From assembly GCF_900113615.1 (NCBI RefSeq), contig NZ_FOPZ01000018.1, positions 1-64,000 of the forward strand: a stretch of DNA of 64,000 nucleotides, in the 5' to 3' direction. The DNA comes from Halorubrum aquaticum (lineage in GTDB: Archaea > Halobacteriota > Halobacteria > Halobacteriales > Haloferacaceae). How positions within the stretch are numbered: position 1 is the first letter of the stretch; every line of letters begins with the position of its first letter. Both the position numbers and the translations under genes were made by a program. Below are positions 9,152 to 17,530 of the stretch, piece by piece. The notes under the pieces are model-generated. The model did not search any database and was not told the DNA's origin. It worked only from the letters and a program-made list of their open reading frames with translations.

Positions 9152-10105
9152 TCACTCGCTCGGATCGTCGTCCGGGGCGGACCCCGGTCCCTCGTCCGGC
9201 TCGCCGCTCGGATCGGGCTCCGGCTCCGTCACGTACGCGCGGAGGTCGTCGGGGTCGACGTCGATCCCCTGTCGGGTGAAGAAGGTCGCCACGTTCTCGC
9301 AGTCGCGCTCCAAGAACTCCCCGGCGTTCGGGTGGTGAACCGTCACGGCCTGCCCCATGTCGATGACCACCAGCTCGCCGTCGTGGATGATCATGTTGTA
9401 CTCCGAGAGGTCGCCGTGGATCAAGCCGGCGCGATAGAGCCGCCGCATGTACTCGCGGACGACCTCGTAGGCGGTCTCGGGGTTCTCGACGTCGACCTCG
9501 CTCAGCCGCCGGGCGCGCTCCTCGGCGTGACCGACCAGCTCCATCACCAGCACGTTCCGCTGGACCGCGATCGGCTCGGGGACGCGAACGCCGGCCTTGC
9601 GGGCGCGTTTCAGGTTCGCGAACTCCTTTTTCGTCCACGCCAACACCACCGCCTTCTTGTCGTTCGCGATCCCCTCGAAGCGCGGGTCGCCCTCGAGGTA
9701 GTCGCGCATCTGCCGGAAGTTCGAGGAGTTGATCCGGTACACCTTCACCGCCACCTCGCGGGCGTGCTCCTCGGCGGCCGCGGCCGATCCGGGCTCGGGC
9801 CGCTCGCCCGCCTCCCCGCCGAGCGCCTCGAAGACGCTCGCCTCCTTGCCGGTCGAGACCGGACCGCCGAAGGCGTCGACGTACCCGTCCTGAACCAGTT
9901 TGTACACCGCCGCCAGCGTCGCGTCGTCGAAGACCGATTCCTGGAGTTTGAACTGCTCGGTGTCCTTCACCCGCTCGCGGAACTCGTTGAACTCCCGGTC
10001 CTGCCGGCGGGCGATCCGGTCCGCCTCGGTGTCCGAGACGTCCAGTTCCTCCCACTCGTCGCCGGGCTGGTCCTCGGGCTCGAGCAGCACGAACTCCTCG
10101 CTCAT
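9152..10105 (-). CDS. rio1: RIO1-type serine/threonine protein kinase
   Basis: Atypical protein kinase/ATPase of ribosome biogenesis. The 317-residue protein has the RIO N-terminal helices, GGPVSTGKEASVFEA as nucleotide loop (about 78-92), the lysine in AVKVYRINSSNFRQM (RIO1-specific flexible loop), the catalytic LIHGDLSEYNMI, and the metal-binding Asp in VVIDMGQAV followed by HPNAGEFLERDC, a RIO1 signature. The ends are acidic and disordered. The Pno1-like KH gene lies on the same strand. A TATA-like CTTATACG (10129-10136, minus strand) is placed for a leaderless transcript. The family role is maturation of the small ribosomal subunit; direct function in this organism is inference. Confidence 0.95.
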   Translation of the reverse strand: MSEEFVLLEPEDQPGDEWEELDVSDTEADRIARRQDREFNEFRERVKDTEQFKLQESVFDDATLAAVYKLVQDGYVDAFGGPVSTGKEASVFEALGGEAGERPEPGSAAAAEEHAREVAVKVYRINSSNFRQMRDYLEGDPRFEGIANDKKAVVLAWTKKEFANLKRARKAGVRVPEPIAVQRNVLVMELVGHAEERARRLSEVDVENPETAYEVVREYMRRLYRAGLIHGDLSEYNMIIHDGELVVIDMGQAVTVHHPNAGEFLERDCENVATFFTRQGIDVDPDDLRAYVTEPEPDPSGEPDEGPGSAPDDDPSE

Positions 10106-10128
10106 TCGTCCGGGTTTCGCCGCGACGA

Positions 10129-10136
10129 CGTATAAG
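10129..10136 (-). promoter_or_regulatory. TATA box of rio1
   Basis: CTTATACG on the minus strand, centred about 27 bp ahead of the rio1 ATG at 10105. Confidence 0.55.
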
Positions 10137-10185
10137 CGGGCGGGTCGAGCGGCCGATCACGCCGACGGATCCGGGCTCGGCGTGG

Positions 10186-10194
10186 GGTATATAC
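10186..10194 (+). promoter_or_regulatory. TATA box of the DUF460 gene
   Basis: GGTATATAC on the plus strand, ending 23 bp before the GTG at 10218. The spacing supports the GTG as first codon of a leaderless transcript. Confidence 0.65.
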
Positions 10195-10217
10195 GCCCGA
10201 ACGGCCTACGTGATCCC

Positions 10218-12269
10218 GTGACATCCCGGACCATCCGCGCCCGCGACCGGCCGGTGTTCGGCGTCGACGTGCAGAGCGGCGACGTTCGCGGCGACGACCC
10301 CTCCTACGCGCTCGTGATCTTGGACCCGGTCGACGACGACGACCCCGACGCCCCCGACGTCGACGGGCCGCTCGCGCGGGTCACCCGCGACGTGGTCTCC
10401 CTCCGGAAGCTCCGGCGGCTGATCGACGACCGCGAGCCGCTTTTCGTCGCCACCGACAACGCCTACGAGCTGGCCCCCGACAAGAACGCGCTCGTGGGCT
10501 TTCTGCGGTCCCTGCCCGACGGCACCCGGCTCGTTCAAGTGACCGGCGCGGAGCGTCCCGAACCCCTCTCGCGGGTCGCCTCCAGACACGGGATCCCGTA
10601 CGGGAAGAAGCCGATGAAGGAGGCCGAGGCGGCGGCGCGGCTCGCGGCGGCCAACGTCGGCCACGAGGTGACCGCCTTCACCGACGAGACCACGGTGAAG
10701 GTCTCCCGCGGGCGCTCGACCGGGAAGGGCGGCTGGAGCCAGGACCGCTACACCCGCCGGATCCACGGCAACGTCAGGAAGCGGACGCGACAGGTCCAAT
10801 CGAAGCTCCGGGAGGCGAACCTCGAGTTCGAACGCGAGGTGACGGAGAAGTACGGCGGCTACGCGAACGCCGTCTTCACCGTCGAGGCCCGCCCGGAGGA
10901 CATCCCCGTGTCGAACTCGCGGGCGGGCGACGTCCGTGTAGAGGTCGAACGCGAGCGCCGCGACGGGATCGAGTACGAGCCGCTCGTGAAGCGGCGCGAC
11001 CGCGTCATCGTCGGGATCGACCCCGGAACGACCACCGCGGTCGCGGTCGTCGGCCTCGACGGCACCGTCCACGCGCTCTACTCCTCGCGGACGGCCGACA
11101 CGGCGGCGGTGACCGAGTGGATAATCGAGCAGGGCCGGCCGATCCTCGTCGCCGCCGACGTGGAGCCGATGCCCGAGACCGTCGAGAAGTTCCGCCGCTC
11201 CTTCGACGCCGCCGGCTGGCGGCCCACGACGGACCTCCCCGTCGACGAGAAGCTCCACCGCACGCGGGAGGCGAGCTACGAGAACGACCACGAACGCGAC
11301 GCGTTGGCGGCCGCGTTGTACGCCTACGACGCTCACGCCGACCAGTTCGAGCGGATCACCGAGAAGACGCCGCCGCGGCTCGATCGCGAGGAAGTGATCG
11401 CGGGCGTCGTCGCCGGCGGCGCGTCCGTCGAGGCCGTCATCGAGGACCTCCGTGCGGACGCCGACGGACGCGCCGAAGGCGACGAGAACGGCGCGACGTC
11501 CGAGAAGGACCCCACCGAGCCGGAGCGGACCGAGGAGGAGGAGACGATCCGGCGGCTCCGCGACCGGGTCGACCGGCTGGAGTCACACGCGGAGTCGCTG
11601 GAGACGGACCTCGCCGACCGCGACGACCGGATCGCGGAGCTGGAGGCCGAACTCGAGGACGCGAGACGCGAGGAGCGGATCGAAGCGCGCAGCCGACGGA
11701 TCGTCTCGCGGCTCGAACGCGAGACCGATCGCCTGGAGCGCGAGCGCGACGAGGCCCGCGAGACGGTGGCGGAACTCGAGGGGAAGGTGGAGACGCTGAA
11801 GGAACTGTGGCGGCTCGACCACTCCAACTTCGACGACGTCGCGGCCGACCGAGGCCTGACCAGCGTGAAGGTCGTCGAGCAGTTCACGCTCGACGCGCTC
11901 GACGCGGCCGACGAGGCGTACGGACTGGTCGCCGGCGACGTGGTGTACCTGCGGGACGCCTCCGGGGCGGGACGGCGGACCGCCGAGCGGCTGGCGGAGA
12001 CCGACCCACGGGCGGTGATCCGCGACGGCAACCTCTCGGAGGTCGCGGACCAGGTGCTCTTCGACCACGGGATCCCGGTCGTCCCCGCGTCGGCCGTCGA
12101 CGTCCGCGAGGTCGACGAACTCGCGGTCGCCGAGGAGAGTGAACTGGAGGCCGCCGTCGACGACTGGGAGTCGCGCGCGGAGCGTCGCCGGCGCGACGAG
12201 CGGGCCGAGCGGCTCGATCGGATCATCTCCGAGCACCGCGCGGGGACGGAACTCGAGACGGAGGAGTGA
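10218..12269 (+). CDS. DUF460 family protein (RNase H-like fold with coiled coil)
   Basis: A 683-residue archaeal protein. The N-terminal part (1-about 270) opens with FGVDVQSGD and holds basic segments (GRSTGKGGWSQDRYTRRIHG). The middle (about 255-390) has VIVGIDPGTTTAVAVVGLDG, a strand-loop of the RNase H/actin-like fold, followed by PILVAADVEPMPETV and NDHERDALAAALYAY, the acidic positions expected in RuvC/Holliday-resolvase-like nucleases. Residues about 430-530 form a long charged coiled coil. The C-terminus (SVKVVEQFTLDALDAADEAYG and onward) resembles a toprim- or Rossmann-like end domain. This matches the DUF460 family. Nuclease activity is inferred from the fold, not shown. The GTG start agrees with the TATA box at 10186. 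The last codons form the first unit of a 19-bp tandem repeat. Confidence 0.85.
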   Translation: MTSRTIRARDRPVFGVDVQSGDVRGDDPSYALVILDPVDDDDPDAPDVDGPLARVTRDVVSLRKLRRLIDDREPLFVATDNAYELAPDKNALVGFLRSLPDGTRLVQVTGAERPEPLSRVASRHGIPYGKKPMKEAEAAARLAAANVGHEVTAFTDETTVKVSRGRSTGKGGWSQDRYTRRIHGNVRKRTRQVQSKLREANLEFEREVTEKYGGYANAVFTVEARPEDIPVSNSRAGDVRVEVERERRDGIEYEPLVKRRDRVIVGIDPGTTTAVAVVGLDGTVHALYSSRTADTAAVTEWIIEQGRPILVAADVEPMPETVEKFRRSFDAAGWRPTTDLPVDEKLHRTREASYENDHERDALAAALYAYDAHADQFERITEKTPPRLDREEVIAGVVAGGASVEAVIEDLRADADGRAEGDENGATSEKDPTEPERTEEEETIRRLRDRVDRLESHAESLETDLADRDDRIAELEAELEDARREERIEARSRRIVSRLERETDRLERERDEARETVAELEGKVETLKELWRLDHSNFDDVAADRGLTSVKVVEQFTLDALDAADEAYGLVAGDVVYLRDASGAGRRTAERLAETDPRAVIRDGNLSEVADQVLFDHGIPVVPASAVDVREVDELAVAEESELEAAVDDWESRAERRRRDERAERLDRIISEHRAGTELETEE

Positions 12270-12317
12270 GTTCGGGGCCGAGGAGTGAGTTCGGGGCCGA
12301 GGAGTGAGTTCGGGGCC
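12261..12317 (+). repeat. Three perfect 19-bp tandem repeats over a stop codon
   Basis: The unit GAGGAGTGAGTTCGGGGCC occurs three times without change at 12261-12279, 12280-12298 and 12299-12317, followed by a partial GAGGA. The first unit supplies the last codons and TGA stop (12267-12269) of the DUF460 gene. Each unit thus repeats the same Glu-Glu-stop end. Confidence 0.95.
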
Positions 12318-12413
12318 GAGGATCGAGTACCGGACCGAGGAGCGGCCGGGCGGACCGGCCCGTGGCGACGAGCTTTCAGAAGTCATATGCCGAGCCCCCG
12401 CGCTATCGTAGCC

Positions 12414-13400
12414 ATGGACGCCCACGAGCGGATCACCCGGAACACGGCCGAGGTGGTCACCGAGGAGGAGATCGAGACGTTGGCAGACGACCCCGACGGA
12501 AAGCGGGCGTACGTCGGCTACGAGCCCTCCGGCGTTCTCCACATCGGCCACATGCTCACGGCGAACAAGCTGATCGACCTCCAGGAGGCCGGCTTCGAGG
12601 TCACCGTCCTGCTCGCGGACGTCCACGCGTACCTCAACGACAAGGGGTCGTTCGCGGAGATCCGGAGCACCGCGGAGCGGATGCGCGACCAGTTCATCGC
12701 CTACGGACTCGACGAGTCGAACACCCAGTTCGTGCTCGGCTCCGACTTCCAGCTCGACGAGGACTACACGCTCGACCTCCACGCGCTCGAGCTCGAGACG
12801 ACGCTCGCCCGCGCCGAGCGAGCCATGTCCGAGATCAAGTCGGGCGACTCGGTGAAGGTCTCACAGGCCGTCTACCCCCTGATGCAGGCGCTCGACATCC
12901 CGTACCTCGGCGTCGACCTCGCGGTCGGCGGGATGGAACAGCGGAAGGTCCACATGCTCGCCCGCGACGTGCTCCCGAGCATCGACCGCGAGCCGCCCAC
13001 GAGCCTCCACACGCCGCTCATCGCCGACCTCGGCACCGGCCGGGGGAAGATGTCCTCCAGTACGGGCGTCACCATCTCGATGGAGGACTCCCGCGAGGCG
13101 ATCGAGACGAAGGTGAACGATGCGTACTGCCCGCCCACGGCCGACCCCGACCCGACCGAGGAGGGCGTCGAGCGCGAGAACCCCGTGCTCCAGGTGTTCG
13201 AGTACCACGTCTTCCCGCGGTTCGAGACGGTCGTCGTCGAGCGCCCCGACGAGTACGGCGGTGACCTGGAGTACGAGGCCTACGAGACGCTCGAGGCCGA
13301 CCTCGAGTCGGGTGAACTCCACCCGGAGGACGCAAAGGGCGCGCTCGCGGCGTACCTCGACCGGCTCATCGCGCCGGGTCGCGAGCAGCTGGCGGAGTAG
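12414..13400 (+). CDS. tyrS: Tyrosyl-tRNA synthetase
   Basis: Charges tRNA-Tyr with tyrosine. The 328-residue length and lack of a C-terminal S4 domain are those of archaeal/eukaryotic TyrRS. Class I motifs are intact: HIGH at residues 43-46 and KMSSS at 212-216. Tyrosine-pocket residues appear in YVGYEPSG and in QAVYPLMQALDIPYLGVDLAVGG. The start at MDAHERI (12414) is preferred; an in-frame ATG nine codons upstream (12387) would add MPSPRAIVA, and I cannot exclude it. The gene follows the DUF460 gene after 144 bp that include the tandem repeat. Confidence 0.97.
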   Translation: MDAHERITRNTAEVVTEEEIETLADDPDGKRAYVGYEPSGVLHIGHMLTANKLIDLQEAGFEVTVLLADVHAYLNDKGSFAEIRSTAERMRDQFIAYGLDESNTQFVLGSDFQLDEDYTLDLHALELETTLARAERAMSEIKSGDSVKVSQAVYPLMQALDIPYLGVDLAVGGMEQRKVHMLARDVLPSIDREPPTSLHTPLIADLGTGRGKMSSSTGVTISMEDSREAIETKVNDAYCPPTADPDPTEEGVERENPVLQVFEYHVFPRFETVVVERPDEYGGDLEYEAYETLEADLESGELHPEDAKGALAAYLDRLIAPGREQLAE

Positions 13401-13420
13401 TCGCGAGCGAACCTCCTCTC

Positions 13421-14167
13421 TCATTTTCCAGCCGCCTCGACCGCACAGGTCCCGTCGAGACACCGCCGACCGGTCGGCGTCTCGAACACCGGCAGCCCGC
13501 AGTCGCACTCGTCGACGGCGACGCCCGACGGGATCGAGAGCGTCGTCCCGCAGTCGGCGTCGTTCTCGCAGGCGAGGTAGACGCGGCCGGGCGCGTACCG
13601 GACCTCGAGGGCGGCCCCGCAGTCCGGACACGCCCAGACGCGGTCGAACCGGTCGCGAACCGCCTCCTCGAGCGGGTCACACGCGGGGTCCAGACAGAGG
13701 TGGAACGCCTCGCCGCGCTCGACGCGGATCTTCGGGAGCCCGCACGCCTCGCAGGTCGCGTCCGTGACGCTCGCACCCGCCGGGAGCCCCCACCGGCGCT
13801 CGCAGTCGAGACAGACGGCGTCGCCGCGCGAGCGCACGAGCGGGCCGCCGTCGTCCGGACACGTCCCGACCGGGACCCCCGCTTCGGTGACGGGGAGCGC
13901 CCGGCTGGCGGTCGCCTCCTCGGCGACGACGCGGAGCTTCCGGGACCCGTCCCGTGCCGTGACGGTGAATCCGGCTCCGTCGCCCTCGACGACGACGGAC
14001 TCCGGACGGGTGAGCCACGCCACGGGCTGGTAGCCGTCGGCGTCGTGGACGAGCGTGGTGTTGTCGGGCTTGATCAGGACGACCACGCGGCCGCGATGCG
14101 TGCGGGTCCGGTCGCCGCGTTCGGTCACCTGACAGTCGCCGGCGAGGACGCGAAGGCGTGCTGGCAT
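13421..14167 (-). CDS. Multi-zinc-ribbon protein with NucS-like N-terminus
   Basis: A 248-residue protein. The N-terminal 100 residues (RVLAGDCQVTERGDRTRTHRGRVVV..., then LIKPDNTTLVHDADGYQPVAWL) resemble the DNA-binding N-terminal domain of NucS/DUF91 endonucleases. No NucS catalytic domain follows. Instead there are several Cys clusters: TCPDDGG..VCLDC, TCEACGLPKI, CPDCGAALEVRY..LACENDADCGTTL, and ECDCGLPVF, like the C4 zinc fingers at the C-terminus of topoisomerase I. The protein therefore looks like a DNA-binding factor without visible nuclease residues. A role in DNA repair or single-strand binding is an inference. It is convergent with tyrS, 20 bp apart. Confidence 0.7.
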   Translation of the reverse strand: MPARLRVLAGDCQVTERGDRTRTHRGRVVVLIKPDNTTLVHDADGYQPVAWLTRPESVVVEGDGAGFTVTARDGSRKLRVVAEEATASRALPVTEAGVPVGTCPDDGGPLVRSRGDAVCLDCERRWGLPAGASVTDATCEACGLPKIRVERGEAFHLCLDPACDPLEEAVRDRFDRVWACPDCGAALEVRYAPGRVYLACENDADCGTTLSIPSGVAVDECDCGLPVFETPTGRRCLDGTCAVEAAGK

Positions 14168-14234
14168 GCGCCGACTGGCCGCGGTATGCGTGTTAAGGAG
14201 TCGGAGACGGGGCCGGGGGCGGCGCGTCGACGCC

Positions 14235-15554
14235 TCACGCCCCCTCCTCGACCCGCGAGACCAGGTCGCTCGCGGCCTCGGCGGCGCGAGCCCGGACCGC
14301 GTCGGCATCGAGCGTCAACACCTCCCGGTCGCGCATGAGGACGCGACCGTCACAGACGGTGTGGCGAACGTCGCTCCCGCGGACCGCGTACGCGAGGTGT
14401 GAGACCGGGTCGTGGACCGGCGTCAGGTGCGGCGCGCCGAGGTCGACGACCGCGAGGTCGGCCGCCGCTCCCTCCGCGATCCGGCCGCCGGGAAGCCCGA
14501 GCGCGTCCGCGCCGCCGGCGGTGGCCATCTCCACGACGGCCCCGGCCGGCACCGCGCTCGCGTCGTCCGCGGCGAGCTTGCCCACCATCGCGGCGTCGCG
14601 CATCTCGTCGAACAGGTCGAGGTCGTTGTTCGAGGCGGCCCCGTCCGTCCCGAGCGCGACGGTGACGCCCGCCTCGCGCAGGCGCTGGACCGGGGCCATC
14701 CCGCTCGCGAGCTTCATGTTCGAGGCCGGGCAGTGGACGGCCGCGGTCCCCGTCCCGGCGAGCAGTTCGATCTCCGCGTCGTCGACGTGGACGCAGTGTG
14801 CGAGGAAGTTCCCCTCGCCGAGCGCCCCGATGTCGTCGGCGTACTCGATCGGTCGCTCGCCGCGCTCCTCGAGGATCGGGTCGACCTCCTCGCGCGTCTC
14901 GTTGGCGTGGAGGTGGACGGGGATCCCGTCCGCCGCGGCCCGTTCGAGCCCCTCGCGGAGGTACTCCTCGCCCACCGTCGTCAGCGAGTGGGGCATGAAC
15001 GCGGTCCGGACCCGACCGTCCGCCGCGCCGTCGAGGTCGGCGGCGACCGCGAGGCTCTCCTCGACGTCCGCGACCGCCGCCTCCTCCCCCTTCCCGATCG
15101 TGACGACGCCGTGGCCGAGTCGCGCGCGCAGGCCCGCGCGATCGACCACGTCGGCGACGCGGTCGACGGCGAAGTACATGTCCGCGAACGCGGTCGTCCC
15201 CGATCGGATCATCTCCAAAACCCCCAGCTCGGCGCCGACCTCGATGTCGTCGTCGGTGAGCTCGGCCTCCGCGGGCCAGACGTCCTCGCGAAGCCACGCG
15301 TCGAGCGGCTTGTCGTCGGCGTACCCGCGGAGCAGCGTCATCGAGACGTGGGTGTGGGCGTTTACCAGTCCGGGGATCACCAGTCCTCCCGTCGCGTCGA
15401 GCGTCTCGGACGCCCCGTCGACGTGATCGGCGACCGTTCCGTCCCCGCCGACGGCGAGGATCGTTCCCTCGTCGCGGTCGACGACGATGTCGTCCTCGCG
15501 CACGCGGCCGTCGGGGTGGAGGACCCGTCCGCCCGTGATACACAGCGTGTCCAT
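14235..15554 (-). CDS. dadD: 5'-deoxyadenosine / MTA / S-adenosylhomocysteine deaminase
   Basis: Amidohydrolase of the MTA/SAH deaminase family, which in archaea (DadD) deaminates 5'-deoxyadenosine, methylthioadenosine or SAH to recycle by-products of SAM enzymes. The 439-residue protein shows GLVNAHTHVSMTLLRG with metal ligands His67 and His69, IPVHLHANETREE, LAHCVHVDD and ALGTDGAASNNDLDLF with the catalytic Asp. The N- and C-terminal beta-sandwich pieces (MDTLCITGGRVLHPDG and VRHTVCDGRVLM) are present. The exact substrate cannot be read from sequence. The gene stands about 60 bp upstream-to-downstream from an MFS carrier on the same strand (spacing 63 bp), which may be unrelated. Confidence 0.9.
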   Translation of the reverse strand: MDTLCITGGRVLHPDGRVREDDIVVDRDEGTILAVGGDGTVADHVDGASETLDATGGLVIPGLVNAHTHVSMTLLRGYADDKPLDAWLREDVWPAEAELTDDDIEVGAELGVLEMIRSGTTAFADMYFAVDRVADVVDRAGLRARLGHGVVTIGKGEEAAVADVEESLAVAADLDGAADGRVRTAFMPHSLTTVGEEYLREGLERAAADGIPVHLHANETREEVDPILEERGERPIEYADDIGALGEGNFLAHCVHVDDAEIELLAGTGTAAVHCPASNMKLASGMAPVQRLREAGVTVALGTDGAASNNDLDLFDEMRDAAMVGKLAADDASAVPAGAVVEMATAGGADALGLPGGRIAEGAAADLAVVDLGAPHLTPVHDPVSHLAYAVRGSDVRHTVCDGRVLMRDREVLTLDADAVRARAAEAASDLVSRVEEGA

Positions 15555-15617
15555 GCGAGTCGGTTCCCCGCCGCGGCCCTAACGCCTTCCGTTCGCCGAC
15601 GGGTCGTCGAACGCCGC

Positions 15618-16877
15618 CTACTCCGCGTCGACGACCGAGAACAGCACGAGCGCGATGACCACGCCGACCGCCGGGATGAGCGCTAAAAGCAGGAACGTCC
15701 GCCCGACGCTCGTGGCGTTGAGGAGGAAGCCGGCGAGCGCCGCACCGGCCGCGCCGAACCCGAAGTTGGCGAGGTAGGTGTAGCCGTACGAGAGCCCGCG
15801 CCCGTCCGGCGGGCTGTAGACCGCGATGGCGGCCTGATACAGCGGCTGGATCGAGAACAGGACGAACCCGAAGACGGCGCTGATCGCGACCAGCGGCCAG
15901 AGCCCGGCCTCGGCGACCGGGATGAAGGCCACGGAGAGGACGACGAGCGCGGAGAAGACGGCCGCCAGTCCGGCCGACACCCGGATCCGGTCGGTGAGCT
16001 TGCCGCCGACGTACTGGCCGGCGATCCCGACGGTCAACAGCCCCGCGTACAGGTACGAGGCGAGATCGAACTCCTGGGCCATCGGGCTGTCGGGCGCGAA
16101 GAGGCCGATCGTCCCCGAGATATCCGGCAGGAAGCCGCCGAGCACGTCCGGCAGGAACGTGAGCGTCCCGCGGTAGAACAGCCCGTTCATCAGGACGACC
16201 GCCAGCGCCAGTGTGAACCCGAGGGTGAAAAGCGCCCGGCTGTCCGCGAGGAACCCGGACAGGGAGTCGGGACCGTCGGACCGGTCGTCCCCGTCTCCGT
16301 CCTCGTCGTCGACGTCGACGGCGGCCATCTCGTCGAACTCGGCGGTCAGCGCGTACGCGACCGCGAGCACGGCCGGGGCGACGAGCAGCGCGGAGACGAG
16401 CCGCCAGTCGAAGACGATGAGCAGCGAGGCGGTGACGAGCGGCCCGAACGCGATCCCCAGGTTTCCGGCCATCCCGTGGTACGCGAACCCGGTCCCGCTC
16501 TCGGAGACGCCCGTCGAGATGAGCGAGAGCGACGCCGGGTGATGGATGCTCGCGAAGACGCCCCACAGGCCGAGCGCGAGAGCGATCGTCATCGTTCCCT
16601 GTGCGGCGCTCAAGAGCAGGAAGGACGCGCCCATTCCCGCCAACCCGATCAATACCATCGACTTCGTGCTGTAGCGGTCGGCGAGGAGACCGCTCGGGAG
16701 CGCGCCGATCCCGAAGAGCGCGTACCCGACCGCGACGATGGTGCCGATCGTCGCGGTCGTCACGGAGAACTCCGAGAGCCAGATGACGACGAGGATCGGG
16801 ATCGAGAGCTCGTAGGTGTGGACGATCGCGTGAGACACCATGGTGAACGCCACGATCGACCGGCCGTTCTCGTTCAT
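15618..16877 (-). CDS. MFS transporter
   Basis: A 419-residue polytopic membrane protein with about twelve hydrophobic segments and a central acidic cytoplasmic loop (near 190, rich in Asp). The conserved loop after the second helix reads GALPSGLLADRYSTKSM, a good match to the MFS G-x-x-x-D-R/K signature, with the counterpart GGKLTDRIRVSAG in the second half. Substrate unknown. It reads in the same direction as dadD and lies upstream of it, so nucleoside or by-product export or import is possible, but only by location. Confidence 0.85.
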   Translation of the reverse strand: MNENGRSIVAFTMVSHAIVHTYELSIPILVVIWLSEFSVTTATIGTIVAVGYALFGIGALPSGLLADRYSTKSMVLIGLAGMGASFLLLSAAQGTMTIALALGLWGVFASIHHPASLSLISTGVSESGTGFAYHGMAGNLGIAFGPLVTASLLIVFDWRLVSALLVAPAVLAVAYALTAEFDEMAAVDVDDEDGDGDDRSDGPDSLSGFLADSRALFTLGFTLALAVVLMNGLFYRGTLTFLPDVLGGFLPDISGTIGLFAPDSPMAQEFDLASYLYAGLLTVGIAGQYVGGKLTDRIRVSAGLAAVFSALVVLSVAFIPVAEAGLWPLVAISAVFGFVLFSIQPLYQAAIAVYSPPDGRGLSYGYTYLANFGFGAAGAALAGFLLNATSVGRTFLLLALIPAVGVVIALVLFSVVDAE

Positions 16878-17007
16878 TTACGTCCACGACACGCGGCGCG
16901 TGGGTAAAACGTATCGAAGCCGGCGGGAGATGCGAACCCGCCGCGGATCCGCCCCGCCCCCACGCCGGCTCCGAAGCTTCTTACGCCGACGGTTCCCGCC
17001 TTCGAGC

Positions 17008-17349
17008 ATGGCTACGGACGCCCAACAGGCGTGTTTCGAGGCGGGGATCAAGTTCGGTTCGCTGTACCACCAGTTCGCGGGGACCCCCGTGAGTCCGGCG
17101 AGCGCGCGGAGCCTGGAGGCCGCGATGGCGGAGGCGATCGAGAACCAGCCGTTCTGTGCGTCGGTCGACGTGACGATCCACGACGACCGCGTCGCCGACG
17201 CGATCGACCACGTGAACGGCTACACCGAGCTGACCGGCTCGCTCATGGACGTCGAGATGCGGATCGACTACGAGGGAACCGTCGTCGACACTCGCATGGC
17301 GATGCGCGACGGCTACCCGCTGATGGAACTGGTCTCGGTGACGGAGTGA
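17008..17349 (+). CDS. mptD: Archaeal dihydroneopterin aldolase, MptD family
   Basis: A 113-residue protein that matches the archaeal MptD/DUF381 family, which cleaves 7,8-dihydroneopterin to 6-hydroxymethyl-dihydropterin and glycolaldehyde on the way to folate (haloarchaea) or methanopterin. The family signature is at the N-terminus: QACFEAGIKFGSLYHQFAGTPVS, in two pieces here as ACFEAGIKFG and LYHQFAGTPVS. C-terminal strands include MRIDYEGTVVDTRM and YPLMELVSVTE. The start at 17008 gives the normal length. The gene is monocistronic and divergent from the MFS carrier. No other pterin gene is near. Confidence 0.88.
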   Translation: MATDAQQACFEAGIKFGSLYHQFAGTPVSPASARSLEAAMAEAIENQPFCASVDVTIHDDRVADAIDHVNGYTELTGSLMDVEMRIDYEGTVVDTRMAMRDGYPLMELVSVTE

Positions 17350-17446
17350 CCTGACGCCAGCCGGGCCCCCGCGGCGGGGATCTCCCGTCGAACCTCCGTC
17401 CGTATACGTTCAGAACGGGCCGCGCTTTTCCAACAAGCAGAACACT

Positions 17447-17459
17447 ATATTGTCAATAT
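17447..17459. promoter_or_regulatory. Palindromic candidate operator before the aminotransferase gene
   Basis: ATATTG-T-CAATAT is a perfect inverted repeat in an AT-rich island of otherwise GC-rich DNA. It lies about 30 bp ahead of the probable TATA element CGTTTATG at 17489-17496. A position just upstream of TATA/BRE suits an activator or a repressor dimer such as an Lrp-type protein. Confidence 0.55.
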
Positions 17460-17530
17460 GTGATTGATCATTTGAATATCTCGGACAATACGTTTATGTT
17501 ACTGAAACAGGAGTCGGTAGACGATACCGA

